A DNA stretch of 16,517 bases from CAZXDS01 sp964639525 (lineage in GTDB: Bacteria; Bacteroidota; Ignavibacteria; Ignavibacteriales; Melioribacteraceae). Both the position numbers and the translations under genes were made by a program. This document shows, one piece after another, positions 1-6,943 of the stretch. Within the stretch, counting starts at the first letter, position 1; each line of letters opens with the position of its first letter. The notes beneath the pieces are model-generated. The model did no database searches, was not told where the DNA came from, and saw only the letters and a program-made list of their open reading frames with translations. Location of the stretch: the NCBI GenBank assembly GCA_964639525.1, contig CAZXDS010000059.1, positions 1-16,517 on the forward strand, written 5' to 3'.

Positions 1-40
1 ATTATTAAATTAAAATTTTATTAAAACAATTTCTATTCCC

Positions 41-85
41 TTCATTCCGGCAAATCCGCTGCGGCGGATACATCAGCATGACGTG
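41..85. repeat. short palindromic interspersed repeat, copy 1
   Basis: It begins CATTCCGG, continues AATCCG, contains a hairpin (ATCCGC at 54-59 pairs with GCGGAT at 64-69 across a 4-nt loop), and ends CAGCATGACGTG. The same order of blocks (CATTCC, AATCCG, palindrome, CGGA, CAGCATGAC, GTG) recurs at 165-250, so this is a repeated unit and not a chance palindrome. Related CGTCATTCC/CAGCATGACG repeats are common in intergenic regions of several bacterial groups. No coding potential is seen here. Confidence 0.55.
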
Positions 86-114
86 TTTTTTTGCTTATAT
101 TCGTTATTAAAGAC

Positions 115-311
115 GGCTGAGTTCTAATTAACTCAGCATTACTATTTACTACTCAAAACACGCCGTCATTCCGTGATATTCTTACACGGAATCTCATGAT
201 GTGTCCAGGATGCTGAAATAATCCGGCAGCTGCCGGACAGCATGACAGTGCTTTTAGGTTAGCTATAGTCCTTATTAAAATTAAGAATGCTGACATTATT
301 AGAACTCAGCC
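115..311. repeat. large inverted repeat (26-bp arms) enclosing palindromic repeat copy 2
   Basis: The arms at 115-140 and 286-311 are reverse complements at 23 of 26 positions: 14 perfect, then 1 of 4, then 8 perfect. The 145-nt interior holds the second CATTCC...CAGCATGAC repeat (165-250). Inside that repeat are a hairpin (ATTCCGTG 168-175 with CACGGAAT 185-192) and a perfect 16-nt palindrome (222-237). No open reading frame is evident. The structure looks like a small non-autonomous mobile or palindromic element, but no transposase is in the window, so that is inference. Confidence 0.5.
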
Positions 312-323
312 TTAAAGACTAAT

Positions 324-335
324 CCGCTGCAGCGG
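324..335. repeat. perfect 12-nt palindrome, fragment of the same repeat family
   Basis: CCGCTGCAGCGG is self-complementary and preceded by AAT, giving AATCCGCTGC as in copy 1 (53-62). It looks like a third, degraded member of the repeat family seen at 41-85 and 165-250. It lies just outside the right arm of the large inverted repeat. Confidence 0.4.
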
Positions 336-375
336 TCATAATCTCGAACATTTTTCTAATTCTGAAACATTATCA

Positions 376-497
376 ATGAGTTACTCTAAAAAGCTCCAAA
401 CGGACTAAAGTCCGTTTGGGGAAGTTCGTTTTTAGTCTGTTTCCCCACGACTGAAGTCGTGGGTTAGTCAAAATATTACTTTTTAGAATGGACTCAT
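376..497. repeat. double-hairpin element with terminal inverted repeats (REP/MITE-like)
   Basis: The ends are imperfect inverted repeats: ATGAGT...TCTAAAAAG at 376-393 against CTTTTTAGA...ACTCAT at 479-497, with 9 bp (385-393/479-487) perfect. Inside are two strong hairpins. One has a 10-bp stem, CCAAACGGAC 396-405 with GTCCGTTTGG 410-419, loop TAAA. The other has a 9-bp stem, CCCACGACT 444-452 with AGTCGTGGG 455-463. Paired GACTnAAGTC hairpins of this kind are typical of REP-like elements mobilised by IS200/REP-associated tyrosine transposases; that assignment is inference. The element begins 23 nt past the gatA stop codon, so its stems may also act as transcript ends. Confidence 0.6.
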
Positions 498-519
498 CAA
501 TATAACAACATATACAATA

Positions 520-1944
520 TCAACAAATTGATTTTACGAAATCTAATAATATATCTTCTTCAAATTGATTTGCAGAAAGCTGCATCCCAATTGGTAAACC
601 TGTTCTATCATTTCCAATCGGTACATTGATAGCAGGAATTCCGGCTAAGTTTGCAGAAGTTGTGTAAATATCAGAAAGATACATTTCCAAAGGATTTATC
701 GATTTCGCACCAATCTTAAATGCTGTAGTCGGTGAAGTCGGTGTTAAAATTAAATCTACTTTTTTAAAAACAGCATCAAAATCACTTTTAATCAAACGCC
801 TAACTTTTTGAGCTTTGCTGTAATATGCCTCGTAATAACCGGAAGATAACACAAAAGTTCCGAGCATAATTCTTCTTTTAACTTCATTGCCAAAGCCTTC
901 GGAGCGTGAATTAATATACATATTTTTCAAATTTGATGATTGTTCGGAGCGGAAACCGTAACGTGCACCGTCAAAGCGAGCAAGATTTGAGGACGCTTCT
1001 GCGGTAGTTAAAACATAATACGCTGCAATTGAATACTCGGTATGCGGCAAAGATATTTCAACAATTTCATTACCTGCTTTACGAATTTTCTCTATTTGAT
1101 TTTCGAGCTCATTTCTCACTTCCGCATTCAAACCATCACCAAAATATTCTTTCGGAATTCCTATTCGATAGTGATTGTCTGTATTAAAATCGGAAAGATA
1201 ATTTGGTACTTCAATATTTTCAGAAGTTGAATCTTTTGTATCATATCCGGCAATTACGGAAAGGACTAAAGCTGCATCATCAATATTATTTGCAAAAGGA
1301 CCAATTGAATCAAAAGATGAAGCAAACGCAGTTAAACCAAAACGTGAAACTCTGCCGTAACTTGGCTTCACTCCATAAACTCCCGTAAAAGAAGCAGGCT
1401 GCCGAATAGAACCTCCGGTATCTGTTCCGATAGCAGTATCGCACAAATTTGCAGCAACAGCCGCGGCGGATCCGCCGCTCGAACCACCGGGTACATATTC
1501 GGGATTTACAGGATTTAATACATTTCCGAAAAAAGAATTCTCATTTGAAGAACCCATTGCAAATTCATCACAATTGGTTTTACCTATTATTATTGCATCT
1601 TCATCAATTAAATTTTGAATTGCAGTTGCCGTGTAAATAGCTTTGAAATTTTGGAGTATTTTTGAAGAGCAGGTTAATGGTTTATCTTTAATTGATAATA
1701 CATCTTTTACGGCTATTACCATTCCGGCAAGCTTTCCGCATTTGTTATTTTTGATTTTGGTATCAATTATTTTAATTTTATCAGTTAAATTTTCAAAAAT
1801 AAAATTAAAAGCATTAATGTTTTTTTTCGCTTCTATTCTGTTGTAGAATTCTTTTACATTATCAACAAGAGATAATTCGCCGGATTTAATTAGTTCAAGT
1901 TTTTCCGAGTGGTTTTTATATAATGACAAACAAGTATCCTTCAA
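520..1944 (-). CDS. gatA: Asp-tRNA(Asn)/Glu-tRNA(Gln) amidotransferase subunit A
   Basis: This is the glutaminase subunit of the GatCAB complex. It releases ammonia from glutamine so that mischarged Glu-tRNA(Gln) or Asp-tRNA(Asn) can be amidated in the cytoplasm. The 474-residue length is normal for the family. The amidase-signature Ser-cisSer-Lys triad is intact: Lys80 in AVKDV, Ser155 in GGSSGGSAA and Ser179 in GTDTGGSIRQPAS, each one residue from the Staphylococcus aureus numbering. The start is a TTG: an in-frame stop lies 5 codons upstream, the nearby ATG at 1946-1948 is in another frame, and the triad spacing fits the TTG. No Shine-Dalgarno site is visible. It is the last gene of the minus-strand operon, 85 nt after tatA. 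gatB and gatC are not in the window. Confidence 0.97.
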   Translation of the reverse strand: MKDTCLSLYKNHSEKLELIKSGELSLVDNVKEFYNRIEAKKNINAFNFIFENLTDKIKIIDTKIKNNKCGKLAGMVIAVKDVLSIKDKPLTCSSKILQNFKAIYTATAIQNLIDEDAIIIGKTNCDEFAMGSSNENSFFGNVLNPVNPEYVPGGSSGGSAAAVAANLCDTAIGTDTGGSIRQPASFTGVYGVKPSYGRVSRFGLTAFASSFDSIGPFANNIDDAALVLSVIAGYDTKDSTSENIEVPNYLSDFNTDNHYRIGIPKEYFGDGLNAEVRNELENQIEKIRKAGNEIVEISLPHTEYSIAAYYVLTTAEASSNLARFDGARYGFRSEQSSNLKNMYINSRSEGFGNEVKRRIMLGTFVLSSGYYEAYYSKAQKVRRLIKSDFDAVFKKVDLILTPTSPTTAFKIGAKSINPLEMYLSDIYTTSANLAGIPAINVPIGNDRTGLPIGMQLSANQFEEDILLDFVKSIC

Positions 1945-1975
1945 ACATAAATAATTTTATAATTTTTAAACAGGC

Positions 1976-2004
1976 GTACCCATATTCTAATAGAAAATGG
2001 ATAC
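1976..2004 (-). promoter_or_regulatory. hairpin in the tatA-gatA spacer
   Basis: Read on the minus strand, the transcript folds as GUA-U-CCAU-U-UUCU with loop AUU and a matching 3' side: about 12 pairs including one G-U wobble, with a single U-U mismatch. The wobble pairs only in minus-strand RNA (it is C-A on the plus strand), which favours a role in the tatA-gatA message. It lies 32-60 nt upstream of the gatA start. No U-tract follows, so it is not a standard intrinsic terminator. A processing site or translation-control hairpin is possible. Confidence 0.35.
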
Positions 2005-2029
2005 AAATCAATTTGGAAGATATCCAAAA

Positions 2030-2224
2030 TTATTTAGCGGAGCTGTCTTTATCTTTATCATCAGTGAGGTTGATATCTTCTTCAACTTCTTTGATGGCTT
2101 TTTTGAATTCCTTCATTCCTTTACCAAGTCCTTTAGCAAAATCAGGAATTTTTTTAGCTCCAAATAAAATCAAAATAGCTAATACAATCAAAAGTATTTC
2201 GGGGGTTCCAATATTTCCAAGCAT
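2030..2224 (-). CDS. tatA: Sec-independent (Tat) protein translocase subunit TatA
   Basis: TatA/TatE proteins are small membrane proteins that polymerise to form the pore passing folded, twin-arginine-signal proteins across the inner membrane. The 64-residue protein has the family layout: a short N-terminus, one membrane helix at about residues 6-22, the hinge FGAKKIPD, an amphipathic helix (FAKGLGKGMKEFKKAI) and an acidic tail. The ATG start is preceded by AAAGGAA at suitable spacing. It lies 21 nt after purQ on the same strand, so it is probably co-transcribed. Neither TatB nor TatC is in the window; many such genomes use one TatA for both TatA and TatB roles. Confidence 0.95.
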   Translation of the reverse strand: MLGNIGTPEILLIVLAILILFGAKKIPDFAKGLGKGMKEFKKAIKEVEEDINLTDDKDKDSSAK

Positions 2225-2245
2225 CTTATTTATTCCTTTATGATG

Positions 2246-2935
2246 TTATAAATTTTCAATTATTGATTCAAATATGCCGGTTCCATCAATGTTTCCTATA
2301 ACAGGGTTAACACACCTTTCCGGATGCGGCATCATTCCCAGTACGTTCCCTTGCTTGTTTATTACTCCGGCAATATTCAACTTCGAGCCATTGGGATTAA
2401 ATTCACTTTCAGTCAAACCGTTTGCGGAAGCATACTTAAAAACAATTTGCTCATTGTTCTGCAGTGATTTTAATGTATCACTGTCGGCAAAATAATTTCC
2501 CTCACCGTGTGCAATGGGAATTTTAATCACTTCCTTTTTTACATTGGAAGTGTACTTTGTGTTTCTATTTTCGACTTTTAAATATACATCTTTACAAACA
2601 AATTTTAAGTTTTCGTTTTTAAGCATAACGCCGGGCAATAACCCCGCTTCGAGCAAAATTTGAAATCCGTTACAAATCCCAATTACCATTCCGCCACTAT
2701 TTGCAAATTCAATCACTGAGTTCATAATAGGGGAGAATCGAGCAATAGCTCCCGACCTTAAATAATCCCCATAAGAAAATCCGCCGGGCAATATTATTAT
2801 GTTGCTTCCCTGCAGATCAGATTCCTTATGCCACAGAAAAGTACTTTCATAATTCAATATTTTTTTTATTGCATAAAAAGCATCGTGATCACAATTTGAA
2901 CCTGGGAAAACTACAACACCGAATTTCGGATTCAT
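2246..2935 (-). CDS. purQ: phosphoribosylformylglycinamidine synthase, glutaminase subunit PurQ
   Basis: PurQ supplies ammonia from glutamine to PurL for the FGAR to FGAM step of de novo purine synthesis. The 229 residues form one class I glutamine amidotransferase domain. The N-terminus FGVVVFPGSNCDHD is typical. The nucleophile Cys88 lies in GICNGFQIL, and the His204/Glu206 pair lies in PHPER. Its start codon overlaps the purS stop by 4 nt, so the two subunits are translationally coupled, consistent with the separate PurS-PurQ-PurL complex rather than a single large PurL. purL is not in the window. Confidence 0.97.
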   Translation of the reverse strand: MNPKFGVVVFPGSNCDHDAFYAIKKILNYESTFLWHKESDLQGSNIIILPGGFSYGDYLRSGAIARFSPIMNSVIEFANSGGMVIGICNGFQILLEAGLLPGVMLKNENLKFVCKDVYLKVENRNTKYTSNVKKEVIKIPIAHGEGNYFADSDTLKSLQNNEQIVFKYASANGLTESEFNPNGSKLNIAGVINKQGNVLGMMPHPERCVNPVIGNIDGTGIFESIIENL

Positions 2936-3183
2936 TTTATAGATTCCAATTTATATTCATAATCTTCCATGATTGGATTTGAAAGCAATTTACTGCAGTA
3001 TTCCTTTACTTCATTTTCTGCCTTTTCAAAATCATCACCATCAATATCAAATTCTATAAACTTACCGATTCTTGTATTGCTAACATTGTTAAACCCTAAA
3101 AGTTTTGCTCCTTCTTCGGTTGCTTTTCCTTGAGGGTCAAATATTGATGGGCGCCTTTTGATAATAACTGTAACTTTATACAA
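2932..3183 (-). CDS. purS: phosphoribosylformylglycinamidine synthase subunit PurS
   Basis: PurS is the small structural subunit that bridges PurQ and PurL in the three-part FGAM synthase and helps ammonia channelling. The 83-residue length and the sequence (KVTVIIKRRPSIFDPQGKA near the start, then GKFIEFDID) match the family. The start appears to be TTG at 3181-3183. The only in-frame ATG is near the C-terminus (PIMEDY), and the TTG gives the expected N-terminus MYKVTV. A weak GAGAG lies upstream. The 3' end overlaps purQ by 4 nt, and pssA ends 9 nt upstream of its start. Confidence 0.94.
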   Translation of the reverse strand: MYKVTVIIKRRPSIFDPQGKATEEGAKLLGFNNVSNTRIGKFIEFDIDGDDFEKAENEVKEYCSKLLSNPIMEDYEYKLESIK

Positions 3184-3192
3184 TTTTTTCTC

Positions 3193-3942
3193 TCAGTTTG
3201 TTTTATTATTAATCTTAAATCTATTTGGAGTTATATGAAAGAGTTTGGTTATTAAATATCTCAAAATACCAAATAAAATAAGTGAACTAAATATGAAAAA
3301 AATTCCTTTTAGTCCAATGTAAATTAAAATAAAAATTGTCATCAAAACAAAAGCAATAAGGAAAGGACTATCCTTAAACATGCTTTTGTGAAATTTTGGC
3401 ATTGCGTTATATGGAACTGTACTTACAAGAAGTCCGGACAACAATAGAATCAATGGAATAATTAAAATAAGATAAGGGTCGTTTGGAATTCCACTTGGTT
3501 TGAACATAAAAATAAACGAAGCAATTGTTAATGCCGAAAGGGGAATTGGGAGACCTTTAAAATCTTCTTTTACAGATAGATCTTCAACTTGAATGTTGAA
3601 TCGAGCAAGACGCAAAGCACCAAAAATTAATAGGAGGGAACTTATAACAATGCCACCAAATCCAAATTTAATTAAATATGCTTGATAAATTAACATCGCA
3701 GGAGCAGCACCAAAGCTAATAGTGTCGCCAAGGGAATCTAACTGAACACCGTATTCGCTCGATGTACCGAGAAGCCTTGCAAATAATCCGTCCAATACAT
3801 CAAATATTGCGGCAATACCTATAAAATAGGCAGCAAGAATAAATTCTTTTTCACCGGCATAAATAAGAGAAACAAAACCGGAAAAAATATTTAAAGTCGT
3901 TAAAGTGTTTGGAATTACGGCACGTTTATTTTTTACTTTCAT
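3193..3942 (-). CDS. pssA: CDP-diacylglycerol-serine O-phosphatidyltransferase
   Basis: The enzyme joins CDP-diacylglycerol and serine to make phosphatidylserine in the inner membrane. The complete CDP-alcohol phosphotransferase motif D-x2-D-G-x2-A-R-x8-G-x3-D-x3-D is present near the N-terminus (DVLDGLFAR, then EYGVQLDSLGD). The rest is a chain of hydrophobic helices, as expected for this polytopic membrane enzyme. I chose the ATG at 3940-3942 (249 residues), which lies 4 nt after the psd stop. A TTG five codons upstream (3957) would give 254 residues and an 11-nt overlap with psd. The adjacent psd encodes the next enzyme, so the pair makes phosphatidylethanolamine. Confidence 0.95.
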   Translation of the reverse strand: MKVKNKRAVIPNTLTTLNIFSGFVSLIYAGEKEFILAAYFIGIAAIFDVLDGLFARLLGTSSEYGVQLDSLGDTISFGAAPAMLIYQAYLIKFGFGGIVISSLLLIFGALRLARFNIQVEDLSVKEDFKGLPIPLSALTIASFIFMFKPSGIPNDPYLILIIPLILLLSGLLVSTVPYNAMPKFHKSMFKDSPFLIAFVLMTIFILIYIGLKGIFFIFSSLILFGILRYLITKLFHITPNRFKINNKTN

Positions 3943-3946
3943 AATT

Positions 3947-4591
3947 TTATTTCTCAAATAATATTGATTCTCCGGCGGAAACTATATCTCCTTCTTTCAC
4001 TTTGATTTTCCAATCGGGCTGAACAATAACATCAACTCGGCTGCCGAATTTAATCATACCGAATCTTTTTCCTTGTTTCACGGTATCGCCTTTGGAAAGT
4101 TCGCAAATAATTCTTCTTGCAACAAATCCTGCAACTTGTGTAAATAAAACTTTGCCGTAACTGCTTAAAATTCCAATTTCCGTGCGTTCATTTCTTGTAT
4201 CTGCTTTATCGTGAAAGGCAACAAGATATTCACCTTTTACATATTTAAAATACTCCACAACACCATCAATAGGAATTCTGTTTACGTGTACATTTAACGG
4301 CGACATAAAAATGGAAATCTGTACTGCATCCCCGTTAATAAATCTATTCTCAGTAATATTTTTAATAATTAATATTTTTCCGTCTGCAGGCGAAACAATA
4401 GCATTCTCTTTATTCGGGGCCGTCCTATTCGGGTCTCTAAAAAAATATAGTGTGAATGCCATAAACAAAAGACTGGCAAAAACAATTAAAATTTTAACTA
4501 TATTGTTATTTATAAAGAAAGAAATAATAATAAAAATAAGAACAATTACAGCAATAATTCCTACAGTTGAATATCCGTATTTAGTAATCAT
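3947..4591 (-). CDS. psd: phosphatidylserine decarboxylase proenzyme (short type)
   Basis: It converts phosphatidylserine to phosphatidylethanolamine using a pyruvoyl group made by self-cleavage. The 214-residue length fits the short Psd class. Two membrane segments lie at about residues 8-28 and 32-50, followed by FFRDPNR. The catalytic domain has SPADG (Asp70), the NVHVNR motif (His102) and the cleavage site FGS, with cleavage between Gly183 and Ser184 giving the alpha chain beginning SRVDV. It is the first gene of the minus-strand operon. Its ATG faces ybaB across a 132-nt divergent intergenic region that must hold promoters for both directions, though I see no clear consensus there. Confidence 0.95.
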   Translation of the reverse strand: MITKYGYSTVGIIAVIVLIFIIISFFINNNIVKILIVFASLLFMAFTLYFFRDPNRTAPNKENAIVSPADGKILIIKNITENRFINGDAVQISIFMSPLNVHVNRIPIDGVVEYFKYVKGEYLVAFHDKADTRNERTEIGILSSYGKVLFTQVAGFVARRIICELSKGDTVKQGKRFGMIKFGSRVDVIVQPDWKIKVKEGDIVSAGESILFEK

Positions 4592-4723
4592 AATTAAATG
4601 AATAAACCCTAAAATTTTTGAAATAATAATTTACAACATTCCAATGTGAATTTCCTTGTAAAATGAAATTTTCTTAAATTCATTATTACAAAATAATTAT
4701 TAATGTACATGTTGGAGGTAAGA

Positions 4724-5050
4724 ATGAAAGGCGGAATGCAGGGAATGATGAAACAAATTCAAAAAATGCAAGCCGAAATGGAAAAAGTGCAGAATGAGTT
4801 GGGAAACAAATCTGTTACTGAAGAAAGCGGTGGTGGTATGGTTAAGGCAACAGTTAATGGGAAAAAAGAAGTTATTTCTCTTGAAATAGATAACGAAATT
4901 ATTAACGGGGGCGATAAAGAAATGTTAGAAGATTTGGTTGTTGCCGCTGTTAACAAGGCTTTGGAAAGTGCAGGAAGAATGGCGGAAGATGATTTAGGAA
5001 GCGTTACAAAAGGAATGATTCCTCCGGGATTAAACATTCCGGGGTTTTAG
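4724..5050 (+). CDS. ybaB: nucleoid-associated protein, YbaB/EbfC family
   Basis: YbaB/EbfC proteins are small dimeric DNA-binding proteins usually encoded directly upstream of recR, as here. The protein is 108 residues from the ATG at 4724, which has an excellent GGAGGT at 4714-4719. An upstream in-frame ATG at 4703 would place this ribosome site inside the gene, so I reject it. The Met- and Gln-rich N-terminal helix (GGMQGMMKQIQKMQAEMEKVQ), the central VNGKKEVISLEID strand pair, and the end GMIPPGLNIPGF are characteristic. recR begins 2 nt after its stop. Confidence 0.95.
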   Translation: MKGGMQGMMKQIQKMQAEMEKVQNELGNKSVTEESGGGMVKATVNGKKEVISLEIDNEIINGGDKEMLEDLVVAAVNKALESAGRMAEDDLGSVTKGMIPPGLNIPGF

Positions 5051-5052
5051 AA

Positions 5053-5652
5053 TTGCTAATTGCAGAGCCTTTACAAATTGCAATTGAAGAATTAAGCAAG
5101 CTGCCTTCCATTGGGAAAAAAACTGCGCAACGGCTTGCTTTATTTCTTTTAAAAAGTGATAAAAAATTTGTTGTCGATTTATCGCAATCTTTAATTGACT
5201 TAAAAGAGAAGATTCAATTTTGTTCGGTTTGTTTTAATTTGAGTGTTAATGACAAATGTGAAATTTGTGAAAGTCCAAAACGTGATAACTCGGTGATTTG
5301 TGTAGTTGAGGAAGCGAGTGACGTAATTGCTATTGAGAAAACAAATGAATACAACGGATTGTATCACGTTCTTGGTGGAGTTCTTTCTCCTTTGTCCGGG
5401 CAGGGAATTGATACTTTAAGAATCAAGGAATTGCTAAAAAGATTACAATCTGATGAAGTGAAAGAAATTATTCTTGCATTAAATCCTGATACCGAAGGGG
5501 AAACAACTACATTATATCTCGCAAAAATATTAAAACCTTTGGGACTGCAAATTTCACGAATTGCGCGTGGACTTCCGGTTGGAGGGGATTTGGAATTTGC
5601 AGATGAAGCTACAATCGGCAGAGCTGTATTAAGTCGTATTAGTTTATCATGA
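5053..5652 (+). CDS. recR: recombination mediator protein RecR
   Basis: RecR works with RecO (and RecF) to load RecA on gapped DNA during recombinational repair. The 199-residue length is normal. Domains in order are a helix-hairpin-helix (LPSIGKKTAQRLA, about 17-29), a four-cysteine zinc site (Cys57, Cys60, Cys69, Cys72) and a Toprim domain starting VICVVEEASDVIAIE (81-95), followed by the conserved YHVLGGVLSPLSG. The start is TTG at 5053, which gives the usual spacing from the N-terminus to the helix-hairpin-helix; no better start is in frame. The ybaB-recR pairing supports the identity. The 3' end overlaps the methyltransferase start (ATGA). Confidence 0.97.
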   Translation: MLIAEPLQIAIEELSKLPSIGKKTAQRLALFLLKSDKKFVVDLSQSLIDLKEKIQFCSVCFNLSVNDKCEICESPKRDNSVICVVEEASDVIAIEKTNEYNGLYHVLGGVLSPLSGQGIDTLRIKELLKRLQSDEVKEIILALNPDTEGETTTLYLAKILKPLGLQISRIARGLPVGGDLEFADEATIGRAVLSRISLS

Positions 5653-6383
5653 GTGAGTGGTTTAAAGATTGGTTTGCCTCTGAGGAATATCTCCAAGTTT
5701 ATTTGCACCGAGATAACGATGAGGCTGAACAACTAATTTCATTTTTATTAAATGAAATTTCAATACCGCAAAATTCCTTTGTGCTGGATGCTGCTTGTGG
5801 AGCGGGAAGGCATTCAAAAATATTTTCAGATAGAAACTACAAGGTCTTTGGTTTTGATTTAAGTAAAACATTGTTAAAGTTAGCAAATGAATTCTTGAAT
5901 GGCAACGTAACAAATTCTCACTTTATTTGTGCAGATTTGAGGAATGTTTGCTATAGGCAAAAGTTTGATTTAGTGGTTAATCTTTTTACAAGTTTCGGTT
6001 ACTTTAATAGCGACAGTGAGAATTTAAGTTTTATTGTTTCAGCTTTTGATTTATTAAAAAGTAACGGTTATTATATTTTTGATTATTTGAATTCAAATTT
6101 TATTGTTAATAACTTGGTGAAGTTTTCAAAAAAAGTTGTAGGCAAAAAAGAAATTTTTGAAGAACGTAAAATAGTTAATGGCAGAGTTGAAAAGATTATT
6201 ACTATTACTAATGGCTTGACAATAAAAAAATATAAAGAATCCGTAAAATTATATTCATACAGAGATATTGAATCGATGTTTACAAACATTGGATTCAAAA
6301 TAGTTAAATCTTTCGGTGATTATCAAGGGAATATGTTTAATGAAAGTACTTCACCAAGAATGTTAATAATTTTCAAAAAATGA
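5649..6383 (+). CDS. class I SAM-dependent methyltransferase
   Basis: The 244-residue protein has a Rossmann-type methyltransferase domain. The SAM-binding motif I is VLDAACGAGRHS (45-56), followed by the acidic end of strand 2 in VFGFDLS (67-72) and an acidic residue in CADLRN (94-99). The N-terminus (WFKDWFASEEYLQVYLHRDNDEA) is a conserved signature of a family often annotated only as class I methyltransferase; its substrate is not known to me. It overlaps recR by 4 nt and the next lipoprotein gene by 4 nt, so it belongs to this coupled run. Location is cytosolic; no signal or membrane segment is seen. Confidence 0.85.
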   Translation: MSEWFKDWFASEEYLQVYLHRDNDEAEQLISFLLNEISIPQNSFVLDAACGAGRHSKIFSDRNYKVFGFDLSKTLLKLANEFLNGNVTNSHFICADLRNVCYRQKFDLVVNLFTSFGYFNSDSENLSFIVSAFDLLKSNGYYIFDYLNSNFIVNNLVKFSKKVVGKKEIFEERKIVNGRVEKIITITNGLTIKKYKESVKLYSYRDIESMFTNIGFKIVKSFGDYQGNMFNESTSPRMLIIFKK

Positions 6384-6943
6384 AAAAAAATATAATAATC
6401 ATATTTTTGTTTGGTTTGTTGGTTGTCGGATGTGATATTTTTCAGACGAGAACACCTGAGAATCCCAATTCTATTGGAAATACTTTTGTACCGGCAACTA
6501 CTACGGATATATTGTTTGATAATTTCGTGAATTCGTTTAACGAAAAAATTGTTGAGAATTATCTAGCGACCCTTGTTGATAATGCTACACTTGAAAAAAC
6601 ATACACATTTATTCCTGCTGCCGGAGCAGTTTCAAAGTTCCCCGGACTTACTGATTGGACACTGAATTCCGAGAGATTATATTTTACAAATATTGTTTCA
6701 CTTTCGGGAAAAAATCCTATTATAGTTCAATTGCAAAACGGTTCGGGAAATGTGCAGGGCGATAGTGCAATATTTAGTTACGATTATGTTGTTACATTAC
6801 CGTTTGCAGAAAATAAGTTTGAAGGAAGTGCACGATTTACTGTATTTTTAGATAATAGAAATTTATGGTTTATAACAAAGTGGGAAGATTTTGAAAAACC
6901 CGGTTTCCAAAGTTGGAGCGAAATTAAAGGGAAATATAATTAG
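6380..6943 (+). CDS. putative lipoprotein, NTF2-like layout (first of tandem pair)
   Basis: The 187-residue protein has a short lipoprotein signal: basic MKKN, a hydrophobic core and lipobox VVGC, with lipidated Cys18. The mature part starts DIFQTRTPENPNS and contains a region of alpha plus beta strands ending in FTVFLDNRNLWFITKWEDF, where strand residues surround a W-x-I-x-K/N-W motif. That layout resembles NTF2/SnoaL-like folds, but this is inference from pattern only. It overlaps the methyltransferase by 4 nt. The following gene encodes a protein with the same layout, so the two are probably paralogues. Function is unknown; it probably sits in the inner or outer membrane facing the periplasm. 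Confidence 0.75.
   Translation: MKKNIIIIFLFGLLVVGCDIFQTRTPENPNSIGNTFVPATTTDILFDNFVNSFNEKIVENYLATLVDNATLEKTYTFIPAAGAVSKFPGLTDWTLNSERLYFTNIVSLSGKNPIIVQLQNGSGNVQGDSAIFSYDYVVTLPFAENKFEGSARFTVFLDNRNLWFITKWEDFEKPGFQSWSEIKGKYN

Noticed and set aside
396..463. CRISPR-like array at the left end
   Set aside because: The hairpins differ in sequence and are not regularly spaced repeats; no cas gene is present.
1923..2243. Plus-strand open frame of 106 codons antisense to tatA and the gatA spacer
   Set aside because: It is the antisense shadow of tatA and spacer sequence. The translation is Ser/Leu/Pro-rich without domain features, and tatA on the other strand is certain.
4703..4723. Upstream in-frame ATG of ybaB at 4703
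   Set aside because: The strong GGAGGT at 4714-4719 serves the ATG at 4724, and the family N-terminus begins there.
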